The notes beneath the pieces were generated by a model that was given only the letters and a program-made list of their open reading frames with translations, did not search any database and was not told the DNA's origin. Below are positions 14,875-21,268 of a DNA stretch of 21,268 nucleotides, in pieces. Origin of the DNA: Candidatus Puniceispirillum sp. (GTDB taxonomy: Bacteria > Pseudomonadota > Alphaproteobacteria > Puniceispirillales > Puniceispirillaceae). The position numbers and the translations under genes are program-made. The stretch spans positions 1 to 21,268 of the forward strand of contig JADHLR010000012.1 of assembly GCA_016780525.1 (NCBI GenBank), read 5' to 3'. How positions within the stretch are numbered: the first letter of the stretch is position 1; each line of letters starts with the position of its first letter.

Positions 14875-15193
14875 GGATTCCTCTCCCAAAAACATGATCC
14901 ATCACAAAAGATCAAAAAACCATGCTGGTAACAATGACAGCCACCAGTAAAGTTTCGCTCTGTTTAGACTGTTTCGCGGTGATAGAAAACCCCCGTGCGG
15001 CAGCCTGTCGCTATAAATTTTTAAATTTTTTGATTTTTCTAAAGACTGGTTCCGCCAAATTGCCGGTCTGACTGAAAAAAGCCGATAAGAAAACCAAGAG
15101 AATGGCTTGAATTTTCTGCAGAAACCACCCATCTCATTAGAAGCGAATATATCAAAACAATTTTGTCAACACACTGTGTTTAAAGGTTATTTC
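14875..15193. promoter_or_regulatory. divergent control region between cox2 and tldD (319 bp)
   Basis: No gene seen. The middle (15011-15043) is very AT-rich with runs of A and T on both strands and is the likeliest promoter area for the minus-strand cox cluster, though I see no clean -35/-10 pair. Nearer cox2 there is a direct repeat GTTTCGC at 14952-14958 and 14971-14977 (19 bp apart) and an inverted TGATC/GATCA pair (14895-14899, 14910-14914). Nearer tldD are a perfect 12-bp palindrome, TTTCTGCAGAAA (15113-15124), and AACACACTGTGTT (15168-15180), a 13-nt palindrome around a central C that ends 13 nt before the tldD ATG. These are possible operator sites; no regulator is identified. Confidence 0.5.
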
Positions 15194-16633
15194 ATGGATC
15201 TTCTGCAACAGACCGACGCCATATTCTTCGACAAAACCGGACTGGATCTGGCGCGCACCCAAAAAATTGTCAGCGATGCGCTGGCATCGGGAGACGATGG
15301 CGAATTGTTCCTTGAAATGCGCCATTCTGAAATGCTGATGTTTGACGATGGCCGCCTGAAAACCGCCAGCTATGACCAATCCAGTGGTTTTGGCTTGCGG
15401 GCTGTTGCTGGCGACGCGCATGGCTATGCGCATGCTGGTGAATTATCCGAATCGGCGTTGAAACGCGCGGTTGACAGTGTGTCCGCCGTGACCAAAGGCT
15501 ATCACGGTCAGGCCGCATTGGCGCCAGCCGCTGGCAGTAACGCGCCGCTTTATTCCGGCGACAACCCGCTGAGTCATACCTCATTCGAAACAAAAATTAA
15601 TCTATTACAAGAGATTAACAGCTATGCGCGCGCCGCAGACAGCCGCGTCAAACAGGTCAATGCCAGCCTTGCCGGGTCATGGCAGGCGGTGCAGATCATG
15701 CGCGCCGATGGCACCCGCATGGCCGATATTCGTCCGTTGGTGCGGATCAATGTCTGGGTCGCGGTTGAGGAAAATGGACGGATGGAATCGGGCGGCGCCG
15801 GTGCCGGTGGCCGCGTTATGCTCGACCAGTGGCTGACGCCAGAATCCTGGCAAAGTCAGGTTGACGAGGCGTTGCGCATTGCCGTGCTAAATCTCGATTC
15901 GGTGCCGACACCGGCTGGCGAGATGGAAGTGGTGCTAGGCGCTGGCTGGCCCGGCGTCATGCTGCATGAAGCTGTTGGCCATGGGCTTGAAGGTGATTTC
16001 AACCGCAAGGGCACGTCGGTGTTCAGCGGCAAAGTCGGCGAGCAGGTTGCCGCCAAAGGTGTGACCGTTATTGACGACGGCACCATAGCCGACCGGCGGG
16101 GCTCGATTACCATTGATGATGAAGGCACCGCAAGCCGCCGCAATATATTGATCGAAGATGGCATTTTGAAAGGCTATATGCAGGATCGGCAGAATGCCCG
16201 GCTGATGGGCGTCGATGCAACAGGCAATGGCCGCCGCGAATCCTATGCGCATGCCCCGATGCCGCGCATGACCAACACATTTATGGACAATGGCACGGAT
16301 GATCCGGAAGAAATTGTCAGCTCCATCAAAAAAGGTATTTATGCGGTTAACTTTGGCGGTGGGCAGGTTGATATCACCTCTGGCAAATTTGTGTTTGCCG
16401 CGGCCGAGGCCTATCTTGTTGAAAATGGCAAAATCGGCGCGCCGATAAAAGGCGCAACGCTGATTGGCAACGGCCCGGACGCGATGTCGAAAATCACCAT
16501 GATTGGCAATGATAGCAAGCTCGATAGTGGCATCGGCACCTGCGGCAAAGCTGGCCAAAGCGTGCCTGTCGGCGTCGGCCAACCGACTGTCAAAATGGGC
16601 GGCATCACTGTTGGTGGCACCGAAGCCGCCTGA
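15194..16633 (+). CDS. tldD: TldD metalloprotease subunit
   Basis: TldD pairs with TldE/PmbA to form a zinc protease that degrades unfolded peptides and matures some ribosomal peptides (microcin B17 in E. coli). The metal motif His258-Glu-x-x-x-His263, in His-Glu-Ala-Val-Gly-His-Gly-Leu-Glu-Gly-Asp, and the third ligand Cys450 (Gly-Thr-Cys-Gly-Lys) are present, as are Phe-Gly-Leu-Arg-Ala near residue 66 and the Gly-rich C-terminus. I start at the ATG at 15194, preceded by AAAGG at 8 nt, giving 479 aa against 481 in E. coli; the frame from 15107 would add 29 unlikely residues. The partner gene is not in the window. Convergent with the MFS gene, with 13 bp between stops. Confidence 0.96.
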   Translation: MDLLQQTDAIFFDKTGLDLARTQKIVSDALASGDDGELFLEMRHSEMLMFDDGRLKTASYDQSSGFGLRAVAGDAHGYAHAGELSESALKRAVDSVSAVTKGYHGQAALAPAAGSNAPLYSGDNPLSHTSFETKINLLQEINSYARAADSRVKQVNASLAGSWQAVQIMRADGTRMADIRPLVRINVWVAVEENGRMESGGAGAGGRVMLDQWLTPESWQSQVDEALRIAVLNLDSVPTPAGEMEVVLGAGWPGVMLHEAVGHGLEGDFNRKGTSVFSGKVGEQVAAKGVTVIDDGTIADRRGSITIDDEGTASRRNILIEDGILKGYMQDRQNARLMGVDATGNGRRESYAHAPMPRMTNTFMDNGTDDPEEIVSSIKKGIYAVNFGGGQVDITSGKFVFAAAEAYLVENGKIGAPIKGATLIGNGPDAMSKITMIGNDSKLDSGIGTCGKAGQSVPVGVGQPTVKMGGITVGGTEAA

Positions 16634-16642
16634 TCGGCGGAT

Positions 16643-16681
16643 CGCTTTATGCAGACGCCGGCTGGCGGCGCAGATAAAGCG
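16643..16681. other. interrupted hairpin at the tldD/MFS convergent junction
   Basis: Eight-base arms CGCTTTAT (16643-16650) and ATAAAGCG (16674-16681) enclose a second stem CGCCG/CGGCG (16656-16660, 16666-16670). A smaller CCGCC/GGCGG hairpin (16626-16640) spans the tldD stop. Neither is followed by a long T run, so terminator function on either strand is uncertain. The first structure overlaps the MFS stop and last codons. Confidence 0.3.
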
Positions 16682-17834
16682 CAATTGTCAGCAAAATACA
16701 TGTGATCACCGCGCCAAAGCCAAATGAATATTGAGCGCCGCCAAGGTGATATAACGGGCCAGCCAATACCAACCCGCCAACCTGACCTAATGAGCCAAAC
16801 CCCTGTACGGTGCCAAGCGCGCCACCCATAGTTGCCGCGCCAGCAGCATTGCTTGCCGCTGCAGACAATGCCGGATTGCTAAAGCCAAACCCGAAACAAA
16901 CGGCGGTGGTCGCAACCACCATTTGCACCAGCGGATAGTCATTGCCAATCAGCAACCCCAACGCCATGACAACGGTCAAAAGCTGTCCGATGACCAACAG
17001 GCTGGCGCCAAATCCGACCGTGCCGACCTCACCAAAACGGCGCACCGCGATATTGATCAACCCGGCCTGCACAAGGATGATACATACGCCAATATAGGTG
17101 AACAGCCAGCCGGTCTGGCGCGCCCCAAAGCCAAGATAATCGCGCAGCAACAGGACAAATGACGCTTCCACCTGTGCAAAGGACAGATTCAGGCAAAAGA
17201 ACGCCACCGCATACAATGCCAGCGGGCTACGCAGCATGCCCGCGATGCGGGGGATCAATGTCTGTTTTGGCGATGCGGACGCTGGCTGCATGCTGGCGCT
17301 TTCCTCGATGCGGATCGATAACACCAGCGCCAGAAAAGAGAATCCAGCTGCCAGTAAAAACGGCGCCTGATGCAATGGCCCGCTGCCAATGCCGCTCAGC
17401 AACCCACCAAGTGCCGGGCCAGCCACAAAGCCGGTACCAATTGCCGCGCCAAACAATCCCATATAACGCGCCCGATCAGCCGATCCCACACGATCCGCGA
17501 TGATGGCTTGAATCACCCCGGTGTTACCAGCTGCCAGCCCGGCCAGAATACGCGCCGCAAACATCTGTAGAATATCATCGGAAAATGCGAACCACAGATG
17601 CGCCAGCGCATTGATAAAAAGACTGGCAATCAACACCGGGCGTCGGCCAATTTTGTCAGACAGCCGGCCCAACAGCGGATTCGATAGAAACATCGCCATG
17701 GCAAAGGACGCCAGCAGCAATGTCATCACCGTTGCTGACAGCCCCAACGTTTCAATTACCGTGTAGGGCAGAACCGGGATCAACGCCCCGATGCCGACAA
17801 AATTTATGAAAACAACAAGAAGCAAGACAGGCAT
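16647..17834 (-). CDS. MFS transporter, DHA1 (TetA-like) drug:H+ antiporter family
   Basis: A 12-helix inner-membrane carrier of 395 aa. The motif-A loop between helices 2 and 3 reads Gly-Arg-Leu-Ser-Asp-Lys-Ile-Gly-Arg-Arg-Pro. Helix 4 has Arg-Ile-Leu-Ala-Gly-Leu-Ala-Ala-Gly-Asn, and the antiporter-type motif C in helix 5 reads Gly-Pro-Ala-Leu-Gly-Gly-Leu-Leu. These point to proton-driven export in the TetA/multidrug group, but the substrate cannot be read from the sequence. It lies 73 bp downstream of gshA on the same strand, with a GC-rich hairpin in the gap, so it may be co-transcribed with rsmE-gshA. An AGAG site lies about 8 nt before the ATG. Confidence 0.88.
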   Translation of the reverse strand: MPVLLLVVFINFVGIGALIPVLPYTVIETLGLSATVMTLLLASFAMAMFLSNPLLGRLSDKIGRRPVLIASLFINALAHLWFAFSDDILQMFAARILAGLAAGNTGVIQAIIADRVGSADRARYMGLFGAAIGTGFVAGPALGGLLSGIGSGPLHQAPFLLAAGFSFLALVLSIRIEESASMQPASASPKQTLIPRIAGMLRSPLALYAVAFFCLNLSFAQVEASFVLLLRDYLGFGARQTGWLFTYIGVCIILVQAGLINIAVRRFGEVGTVGFGASLLVIGQLLTVVMALGLLIGNDYPLVQMVVATTAVCFGFGFSNPALSAAASNAAGAATMGGALGTVQGFGSLGQVGGLVLAGPLYHLGGAQYSFGFGAVITCILLTIALYLRRQPASA

Positions 17835-17854
17835 GAAACACTCTTTTTCAAATG

Positions 17855-17887
17855 CCGGTCTCGCAGGCCAGCGGGGCCGCGCACCGG
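17855..17887 (-). other. GC-rich hairpin between gshA and the MFS gene
   Basis: Outer arms CCGGT (17855-17859) and ACCGG (17883-17887) enclose a second stem of CGC/GCG plus GGCC/GGCC with one bulged A and a 5-nt loop (AGCGG). On the transcribed minus strand no T run follows, so it is not a classical terminator. It could pause transcription or stabilise the gshA message. Confidence 0.35.
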
Positions 17888-17907
17888 TGTGTAAAACGGC
17901 AGCTTAC

Positions 17908-19272
17908 CTAATATTGATTTGCGGTAAACACCTGATCAATATCCTGATTCCAGTCCTGATGATACAATTCAAGCATCACCTCTGCCGGCGTTTTTCGCGA
18001 TTCAATAATGCTTTTCAATGGCTGCAAAAATCCGGTTTCATCATTGCCACCATCGTCACAAATGCCACGCCGCCGCAGCCCGGCGGTTGCGATCTCCAGC
18101 AACCGCGTTGCCAGCTTATGCACATCTTCGCCGGCAAGCTGGCCATTCAAGCCGTTCGTGGCGACCGAAAGCCTTGCATTCATCACATCATCAGGGGTGA
18201 TATGGCTGGCCAGCGCTTCGGCCTCGGCCAAAGACTCTTCATCATATAAAAGCCCCACCCAAAACGCTGGCAAGGCACAGATATTGGCCCATGGCCCACT
18301 ATCGGCGCCGCGCATTTCCAGAAACTGTTTCAGCCGGACTTCGGGGAATGCGGTGGTGATATGGTCTTCAAAATCTGCCATATTCGGCGGCATACCTTCG
18401 AACCCGGCAAGGCGTGACGCCAAATAATCGCGGAATGACTGTCCGGCCACATCGATATAATCTTCGCCGCGATGCAGAAAATACATGGGCACATCAAGAA
18501 TATAATCGATCCATTGCTGATAACCGAAACCCGCATCAAAGACACATGCCGGCACCCCGCACCGCGCATTATCGGTGTCGGTCCAGGCCTCGGCGCGGGT
18601 CGACAGCAAGCCGGATGGTTTGCCATCGCGGAACGGGGAATTGGCAAACAATGCTGTTGCCACCGGTTGCAGGGCAAGTGATGTACGGAATTTGCGCCGC
18701 ATATCGGGCTCGTCACTATAGTCAAGATTGACCTGCACCGTGCAAGACCGCAACATCATATCAAGACCAAACCGGCCCACCTTTGGCATATGGTCGCGCA
18801 TAATTCTATAGCGGCCTTTTGGCATCCATGGAATATCACGCCGCGCCCATTTTGGCTGATAACCGACGCCCAGCATGCCGAGGCCAAGCGCTGTGGTCAC
18901 GGCGCGCATATGTTTCAGATGACGTCCGGTTTCAGCGCATGTCTGATGCAGATTGACAAGCGGCGCGCCGGATAATTCCAATTGCCCGCCCGGCTCCAGC
19001 GTCACAGATCCACCATCACCATCTTTAAGACCGATGATATGGCCTTTTTCCATGATCGGCTGGGCTTTTTCGCCAATCTGGCTACAGAGCGACCCGAGCA
19101 AGGCACCGACGCCATCTGCGCCGTCATAGGCAACCGGCCTGAAATCGGCCCGGTGAAACAGAATCTTTTCATGTTCAGTGCCAATGCGCCAGTCGGCTTT
19201 GGGTTTGGCACCGGCAGCCACCCAATCGACAAGCTGCGCGGTATCAGTAATCACTGTGCTATGGTTCGCCAT
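17908..19272 (-). CDS. gshA: glutamate-cysteine ligase, plant/alphaproteobacterial type
   Basis: It joins glutamate and cysteine with ATP, the first and rate-limiting step of glutathione synthesis, in the cytosol. The sequence fits the plant-like GCL class found in alphaproteobacteria rather than E. coli GshA. Landmarks are Arg-Ile-Gly-Thr-Glu-His-Glu-Lys (about residues 29-36), Leu-Glu-Pro-Gly-Gly-Gln-Leu-Glu-Leu-Ser-Gly-Ala, Met-x-x-x-Thr-Cys/Arg-Ser-Cys-Thr-Val-Gln-Val-Asn-Leu-Asp-Tyr, and Arg-Leu-Lys-Gln-Phe-Leu-Glu-Met-Arg-Gly-Ala-Asp. Start at the ATG at 19270-19272, after AGGAG at 9 nt, giving 454 aa (usual about 455); an in-frame extension to 19434 would overlap rsmE by more than 110 bp and is rejected. 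It is 47 bp downstream of rsmE, a pairing conserved in Rhizobiales. gshB is not in the window. Confidence 0.95.
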   Translation of the reverse strand: MANHSTVITDTAQLVDWVAAGAKPKADWRIGTEHEKILFHRADFRPVAYDGADGVGALLGSLCSQIGEKAQPIMEKGHIIGLKDGDGGSVTLEPGGQLELSGAPLVNLHQTCAETGRHLKHMRAVTTALGLGMLGVGYQPKWARRDIPWMPKGRYRIMRDHMPKVGRFGLDMMLRSCTVQVNLDYSDEPDMRRKFRTSLALQPVATALFANSPFRDGKPSGLLSTRAEAWTDTDNARCGVPACVFDAGFGYQQWIDYILDVPMYFLHRGEDYIDVAGQSFRDYLASRLAGFEGMPPNMADFEDHITTAFPEVRLKQFLEMRGADSGPWANICALPAFWVGLLYDEESLAEAEALASHITPDDVMNARLSVATNGLNGQLAGEDVHKLATRLLEIATAGLRRRGICDDGGNDETGFLQPLKSIIESRKTPAEVMLELYHQDWNQDIDQVFTANQY

Positions 19273-19319
19273 AGGCTTACGCTCCTGATTATATCCTTGT
19301 GCTGAAATACCGGGCTGAT

Positions 19320-20084
19320 CTAGCCAGATATTTCGCCGTTCCAATCGCCACAGATAGACTGGTAACAAGAAAGCGCAGCGATGGCTGCTGTATCCGCCCG
19401 CAATATGCGCGTGCCAAGCGAAATTTTCAAACAATTCTTCAAGCTGTTTAACCGTTTTCGTTCAGCCGGTGAAAACCCGCCCTCCGGGCCAATCAGAATC
19501 GCCGCTTTGCTATGCGCTGGCGCGCCCTGTAATGCCACCGCGATATTATGCGCCGGACTGCCGGCACTGGACTCATCACACCAAATCAGCAAGCGCTCGT
19601 TCTCAATCTGATCAAGCACCGAAAACAGCCCGGCAAATTCGCGGATTTCGGCAATATCCATACGTTCTGTCTGTTCCGCCGCCTCAATCGCATTGGCTGC
19701 CAGCCGTTCATCCTTGACCCGGCTGATCTGGCAGTAATCGGTGCGCACCGGCCAGATACAGCTGACCCCCAATTCGCTCGCTTTCTGCGCGATAAAATCA
19801 AGTCGGGCCTTTTTCACCGGGGCAAATAGCAACCACAGATCAAGGCAATTTACTTGCGGCTTCAACTGCGATTCGACGGTGATGGTGCATTGTTTTTTAC
19901 CAATTTCGGTAATATGCCCGGCCCATTCACCATCTGCGCCATTAAACAATGCCAGCGATGCGCCCGTGCCCAGTCGCATCACATTGACAAGATAATGGCG
20001 TTGCGCATCGGACAGCGACAGCTGGCTGTCTGCTGCCAGCGGCATATCGACAAATAATCGGGTTTTTACGTGATCTGCGTTCAT
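19320..20084 (-). CDS. rsmE: 16S rRNA (uracil(1498)-N3)-methyltransferase
   Basis: A SPOUT-class methyltransferase that modifies U1498 in the decoding region of 16S rRNA with SAM. An N-terminal PUA-like domain (about residues 1-75, with the family's Arg-His-Tyr-Leu-x-x-Val-x-Arg-Leu segment) precedes the knot domain, which has Ile-Gly-Pro-Glu-Gly-Gly-Phe-Ser and Leu-Gly-x-Arg-Ile-Leu-Arg-x-Asp-Thr-Ala; Asp replaces the more usual Glu in the last motif. Length 254 aa from the ATG at 20082-20084 is typical; a longer frame to 20162 adds residues unlike the family. No Shine-Dalgarno is present (see the promoter at 20091-20119). Divergent from ubiA across 103 bp, upstream of gshA. Confidence 0.94.
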   Translation of the reverse strand: MNADHVKTRLFVDMPLAADSQLSLSDAQRHYLVNVMRLGTGASLALFNGADGEWAGHITEIGKKQCTITVESQLKPQVNCLDLWLLFAPVKKARLDFIAQKASELGVSCIWPVRTDYCQISRVKDERLAANAIEAAEQTERMDIAEIREFAGLFSVLDQIENERLLIWCDESSAGSPAHNIAVALQGAPAHSKAAILIGPEGGFSPAERKRLNSLKNCLKISLGTRILRADTAAIAALSCYQSICGDWNGEISG

Positions 20085-20090
20085 TATGAG

Positions 20091-20119
20091 GTTGTAAGCG
20101 TGATCCCGAAACAAGACAA
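20091..20119 (-). promoter_or_regulatory. candidate promoter for rsmE-gshA, leaderless geometry
   Basis: On the minus strand TTGTCT (20114-20119) and TACAAC (20091-20096) are 17 bp apart, each matching 4 of 6 consensus bases. The -10 box ends 6 nt before the rsmE ATG, so the transcript would begin at the start codon, consistent with the lack of a ribosome binding site. Confidence 0.38.
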
Positions 20120-20150
20120 GACACCGCGCACCGGCGCTTGGCAAATCTGG

Positions 20151-20179
20151 TTGGCTTTTCACACAAGCTTGGCTATCAG
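20151..20179 (+). promoter_or_regulatory. candidate promoter for ubiA, leaderless geometry
   Basis: TTGGCT (20151-20156) and TATCAG (20174-20179) are separated by exactly 17 bp. The -10 box ends 8 nt before the ubiA ATG at 20188, leaving room for a leader of only one or two bases, and no Shine-Dalgarno is present. Confidence 0.45.
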
Positions 20180-20187
20180 TTACAGTT

Positions 20188-21117
20188 ATGTCAAAACCAG
20201 ACCCCCATCAACCGCACCATAGCGACATGCCGGCGACCGGATGGTGGCGGATATTACCGCAGTCATGGCATCGCTTTATCTATCTTGGTCGCTTTGACCG
20301 GCCGATTGGCTGGTGGTTGCTGCTGTTGCCGGGCTGGTGGGTGATTGCCATTGGTGCGCCTTCTGTTACCTCGATGTTCGGGTTGATGGCATTGTTTTGG
20401 ATGGGCGCCGTTATCACCCGTTCTGCTGGTTGTATCATCAATGATTTGTGGGATCGGCGGCTCGACCAACAGGTTGAGCGCACGCAGCAACGACCATTGG
20501 CATCAGGTGCCATCTCGGTTGGCACCGCGTTTCTATGTTTGGGCATTTTGGGGCTTATTGGTGTTGGTATTTTATGGCAACTACCCGTCACCGCGATTTA
20601 TGTCGGGCTGGCGGCAATTCCGCTGGTGATCCTCTACCCGCTGGCCAAACGCGTCACCTGGTTCCCGCAATTTGTTCTTGGCCTGACATTTTCCTGGGGG
20701 GTTCCGCTTGGCTGGGCGGCGGCCACCGGCGCGCTGCCAGATGCGGCGATCCTATGTATCTATGCCGGTTGCGTCGCCTGGGTGTTTGGCTATGACACGA
20801 TTTATGCGGTTCAGGATATGGCTGACGATGCCGCCATTGGCATCAAATCATCGGCGCTTGCCTTTGCCGGGCATCACAAAACCGCCGTCGGCGCAGCATA
20901 CGGACTGGCTCTGCTGATGCTATCGCTTGGGTTCTATCTCAAATTTGGCATTGATTTCTGGCTGCTCGGGCTCTGCCTTATGGGGCTACATCTTGCCCGC
21001 CAGTTACAGCAATTAGACAGCGCCAATGCAGCCACAGCTTTGCGTCTGTTCCGCTCTAATCGTGATGCCGGCTTGCTTTTGGTGGTGGCACTTTTGGGGA
21101 TGCGCCTATTTGCCTGA
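20188..21117 (+). CDS. ubiA: 4-hydroxybenzoate polyprenyltransferase
   Basis: It attaches the polyprenyl tail to 4-hydroxybenzoate in ubiquinone synthesis, in the inner membrane. The first aspartate-rich motif is Asn85-Asp-Leu-Trp-Asp89-x-x-x-Asp93, followed by Arg-Thr-x-x-Arg-Pro-Leu-Ala-Ser-Gly. The second is Tyr202-Asp203-Thr-Ile-Tyr-Ala-Val-Gln-Asp210 with Asp213-Asp214, then Gly-Ile-Lys-Ser-Ser-Ala-Leu. Tyr-Asp-Thr-Ile-Tyr in the second motif favours UbiA over heme O synthase or the chlorophyll-type enzymes. About eight to nine helices, 309 aa, with an N-terminal extension of about 30 polar residues before the core. Divergent from rsmE; a tandem T-rich repeat begins at its last codons. 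Confidence 0.95.
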   Translation: MSKPDPHQPHHSDMPATGWWRILPQSWHRFIYLGRFDRPIGWWLLLLPGWWVIAIGAPSVTSMFGLMALFWMGAVITRSAGCIINDLWDRRLDQQVERTQQRPLASGAISVGTAFLCLGILGLIGVGILWQLPVTAIYVGLAAIPLVILYPLAKRVTWFPQFVLGLTFSWGVPLGWAAATGALPDAAILCIYAGCVAWVFGYDTIYAVQDMADDAAIGIKSSALAFAGHHKTAVGAAYGLALLMLSLGFYLKFGIDFWLLGLCLMGLHLARQLQQLDSANAATALRLFRSNRDAGLLLVVALLGMRLFA

Positions 21118-21154
21118 GATTTTTTTTGGCTGAGATTTTTTTGGCTGGGATTGG
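21112..21154 (+). repeat. short imperfect tandem repeat at the ubiA 3' end
   Basis: A unit of the form G(G/C)CTGAGAT followed by a T run occurs at 21112-21127 (eight Ts) and 21128-21142 (seven Ts), and a degenerate third copy starts at 21143 (GGCTGGGATTGG). The first copy includes the ubiA stop codon, so the array looks like a slippage duplication of the gene's own end. The T tracts would resemble terminator U runs for ubiA, but no strong hairpin precedes them. Confidence 0.7.
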
Positions 21155-21168
21155 CGCGTTGCCGGCGA

Positions 21169-21268
21169 TCAGAGATAATCTTCAAGCCCGTCAATGGTTA
21201 CGGGTATCGCCTGCCACGGGGGCGACCCATGGAATAATGCATAATTCTGCAAGCCAGCAATCACCGCA
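21169..21268 (-). CDS. C-terminal end of an unidentified protein, cut by window edge
   Basis: On the minus strand one frame is open from the right edge for 32 codons to a TGA at 21169-21171. The peptide starts Ala-Val-Ile-Ala-Gly-Leu-Gln and ends Gly-Leu-Glu-Asp-Tyr-Leu, with mixed polar and hydrophobic residues typical of a folded soluble domain. The gene would be convergent with ubiA, 51 bp away. Only the last 32 residues are visible and I cannot assign a family. Confidence 0.5.
   Translation of the reverse strand, partial: AVIAGLQNYALFHGSPPWQAIPVTIDGLEDYL

Noticed and set aside
15107..15193. 29-codon extension of tldD
   Set aside because: AT-rich intergenic sequence containing palindromes. 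The ATG at 15194 has an AAAGG site and gives a length matching E. coli TldD.
15935..16684. 249-codon open frame on the minus strand
   Set aside because: Antisense to tldD, which has intact catalytic motifs; no start context and no recognisable domain.
19273..19434. 54-codon extension of gshA
   Set aside because: It overlaps rsmE coding sequence; the ATG at 19272 has an AGGAG site and gives the family length.
1..21268. Mobile element, CRISPR array, tRNA/rRNA or a defence system
   Set aside because: I found no transposase, integrase, regularly spaced repeats, cloverleaf-like tail or toxin-antitoxin pair. Genes and spacing look like stable core chromosome.

Overview
The window is a gene-dense chromosomal stretch of an alphaproteobacterium. 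The main evidence is an aa3 cytochrome c oxidase cluster in the order coxB-coxA-ctaB-small membrane protein-ctaG-coxC-surf1 that runs into thrC and an M16 peptidase, an ispH-thrB-rnhA block, and an rsmE-gshA block (plant/alphaproteobacterial type gshA) divergent from ubiA. These are arrangements I know from Rhizobiales and relatives. Moderate G+C content and tight packing would fit a marine lineage such as SAR116, but that is a guess. I saw no mobile element, tRNA, rRNA or CRISPR array.

Layout. (1) 1-2891: an unidentified lipoprotein gene, cut by the left edge, on the minus strand, divergent from ispH-thrB-rnhA on the plus strand (isoprenoid precursors, threonine, RNA:DNA hybrid removal). (2) 2907-5676, minus: a DsbD/ScsB-type membrane thiol reductase followed by a type II (Prx5-like) peroxiredoxin. 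(3) 5761-6381, plus: a YqgE/AlgH protein whose stop codon overlaps that of the convergent M16 peptidase. (4) 14874 down to 6378, minus: nine tightly spaced genes, namely cox2, cox1, ctaB (heme O synthase), a 47-residue CoxF-like protein, cox11, cox3, surf1, thrC and the M16 peptidase. This is a nearly complete structural and assembly kit for an aa3 oxidase, with threonine synthase and a processing-type protease at its tail. (5) 15194-16633, plus: tldD. (6) 20084 down to 16647, minus: rsmE, gshA and an MFS exporter. (7) 20188-21117, plus: ubiA (ubiquinone prenylation), followed by the C-terminal end of an unidentified convergent gene.

Most of this is housekeeping. The observation most worth a second look is in the oxidase. 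Both acidic residues that normally hold the Mg2+/Mn2+ ion between subunits I and II are replaced by their amides (Asp to Asn in subunit I, Glu to Gln in subunit II). The subunit II loop that normally carries a conserved Lys-x-Asp near the cytochrome c docking face reads Gln-Ile-Tyr instead, like quinol oxidase subunit II. CuA, CuB, both hemes and the proton channels look intact.

A second pattern concerns translation. Three outward-facing genes (the lipoprotein, rsmE and ubiA) lack a Shine-Dalgarno sequence and have a sigma70-like promoter whose -10 box ends 6-8 nt before the ATG, which suggests leaderless mRNAs. Many of the other genes have clear ribosome binding sites.
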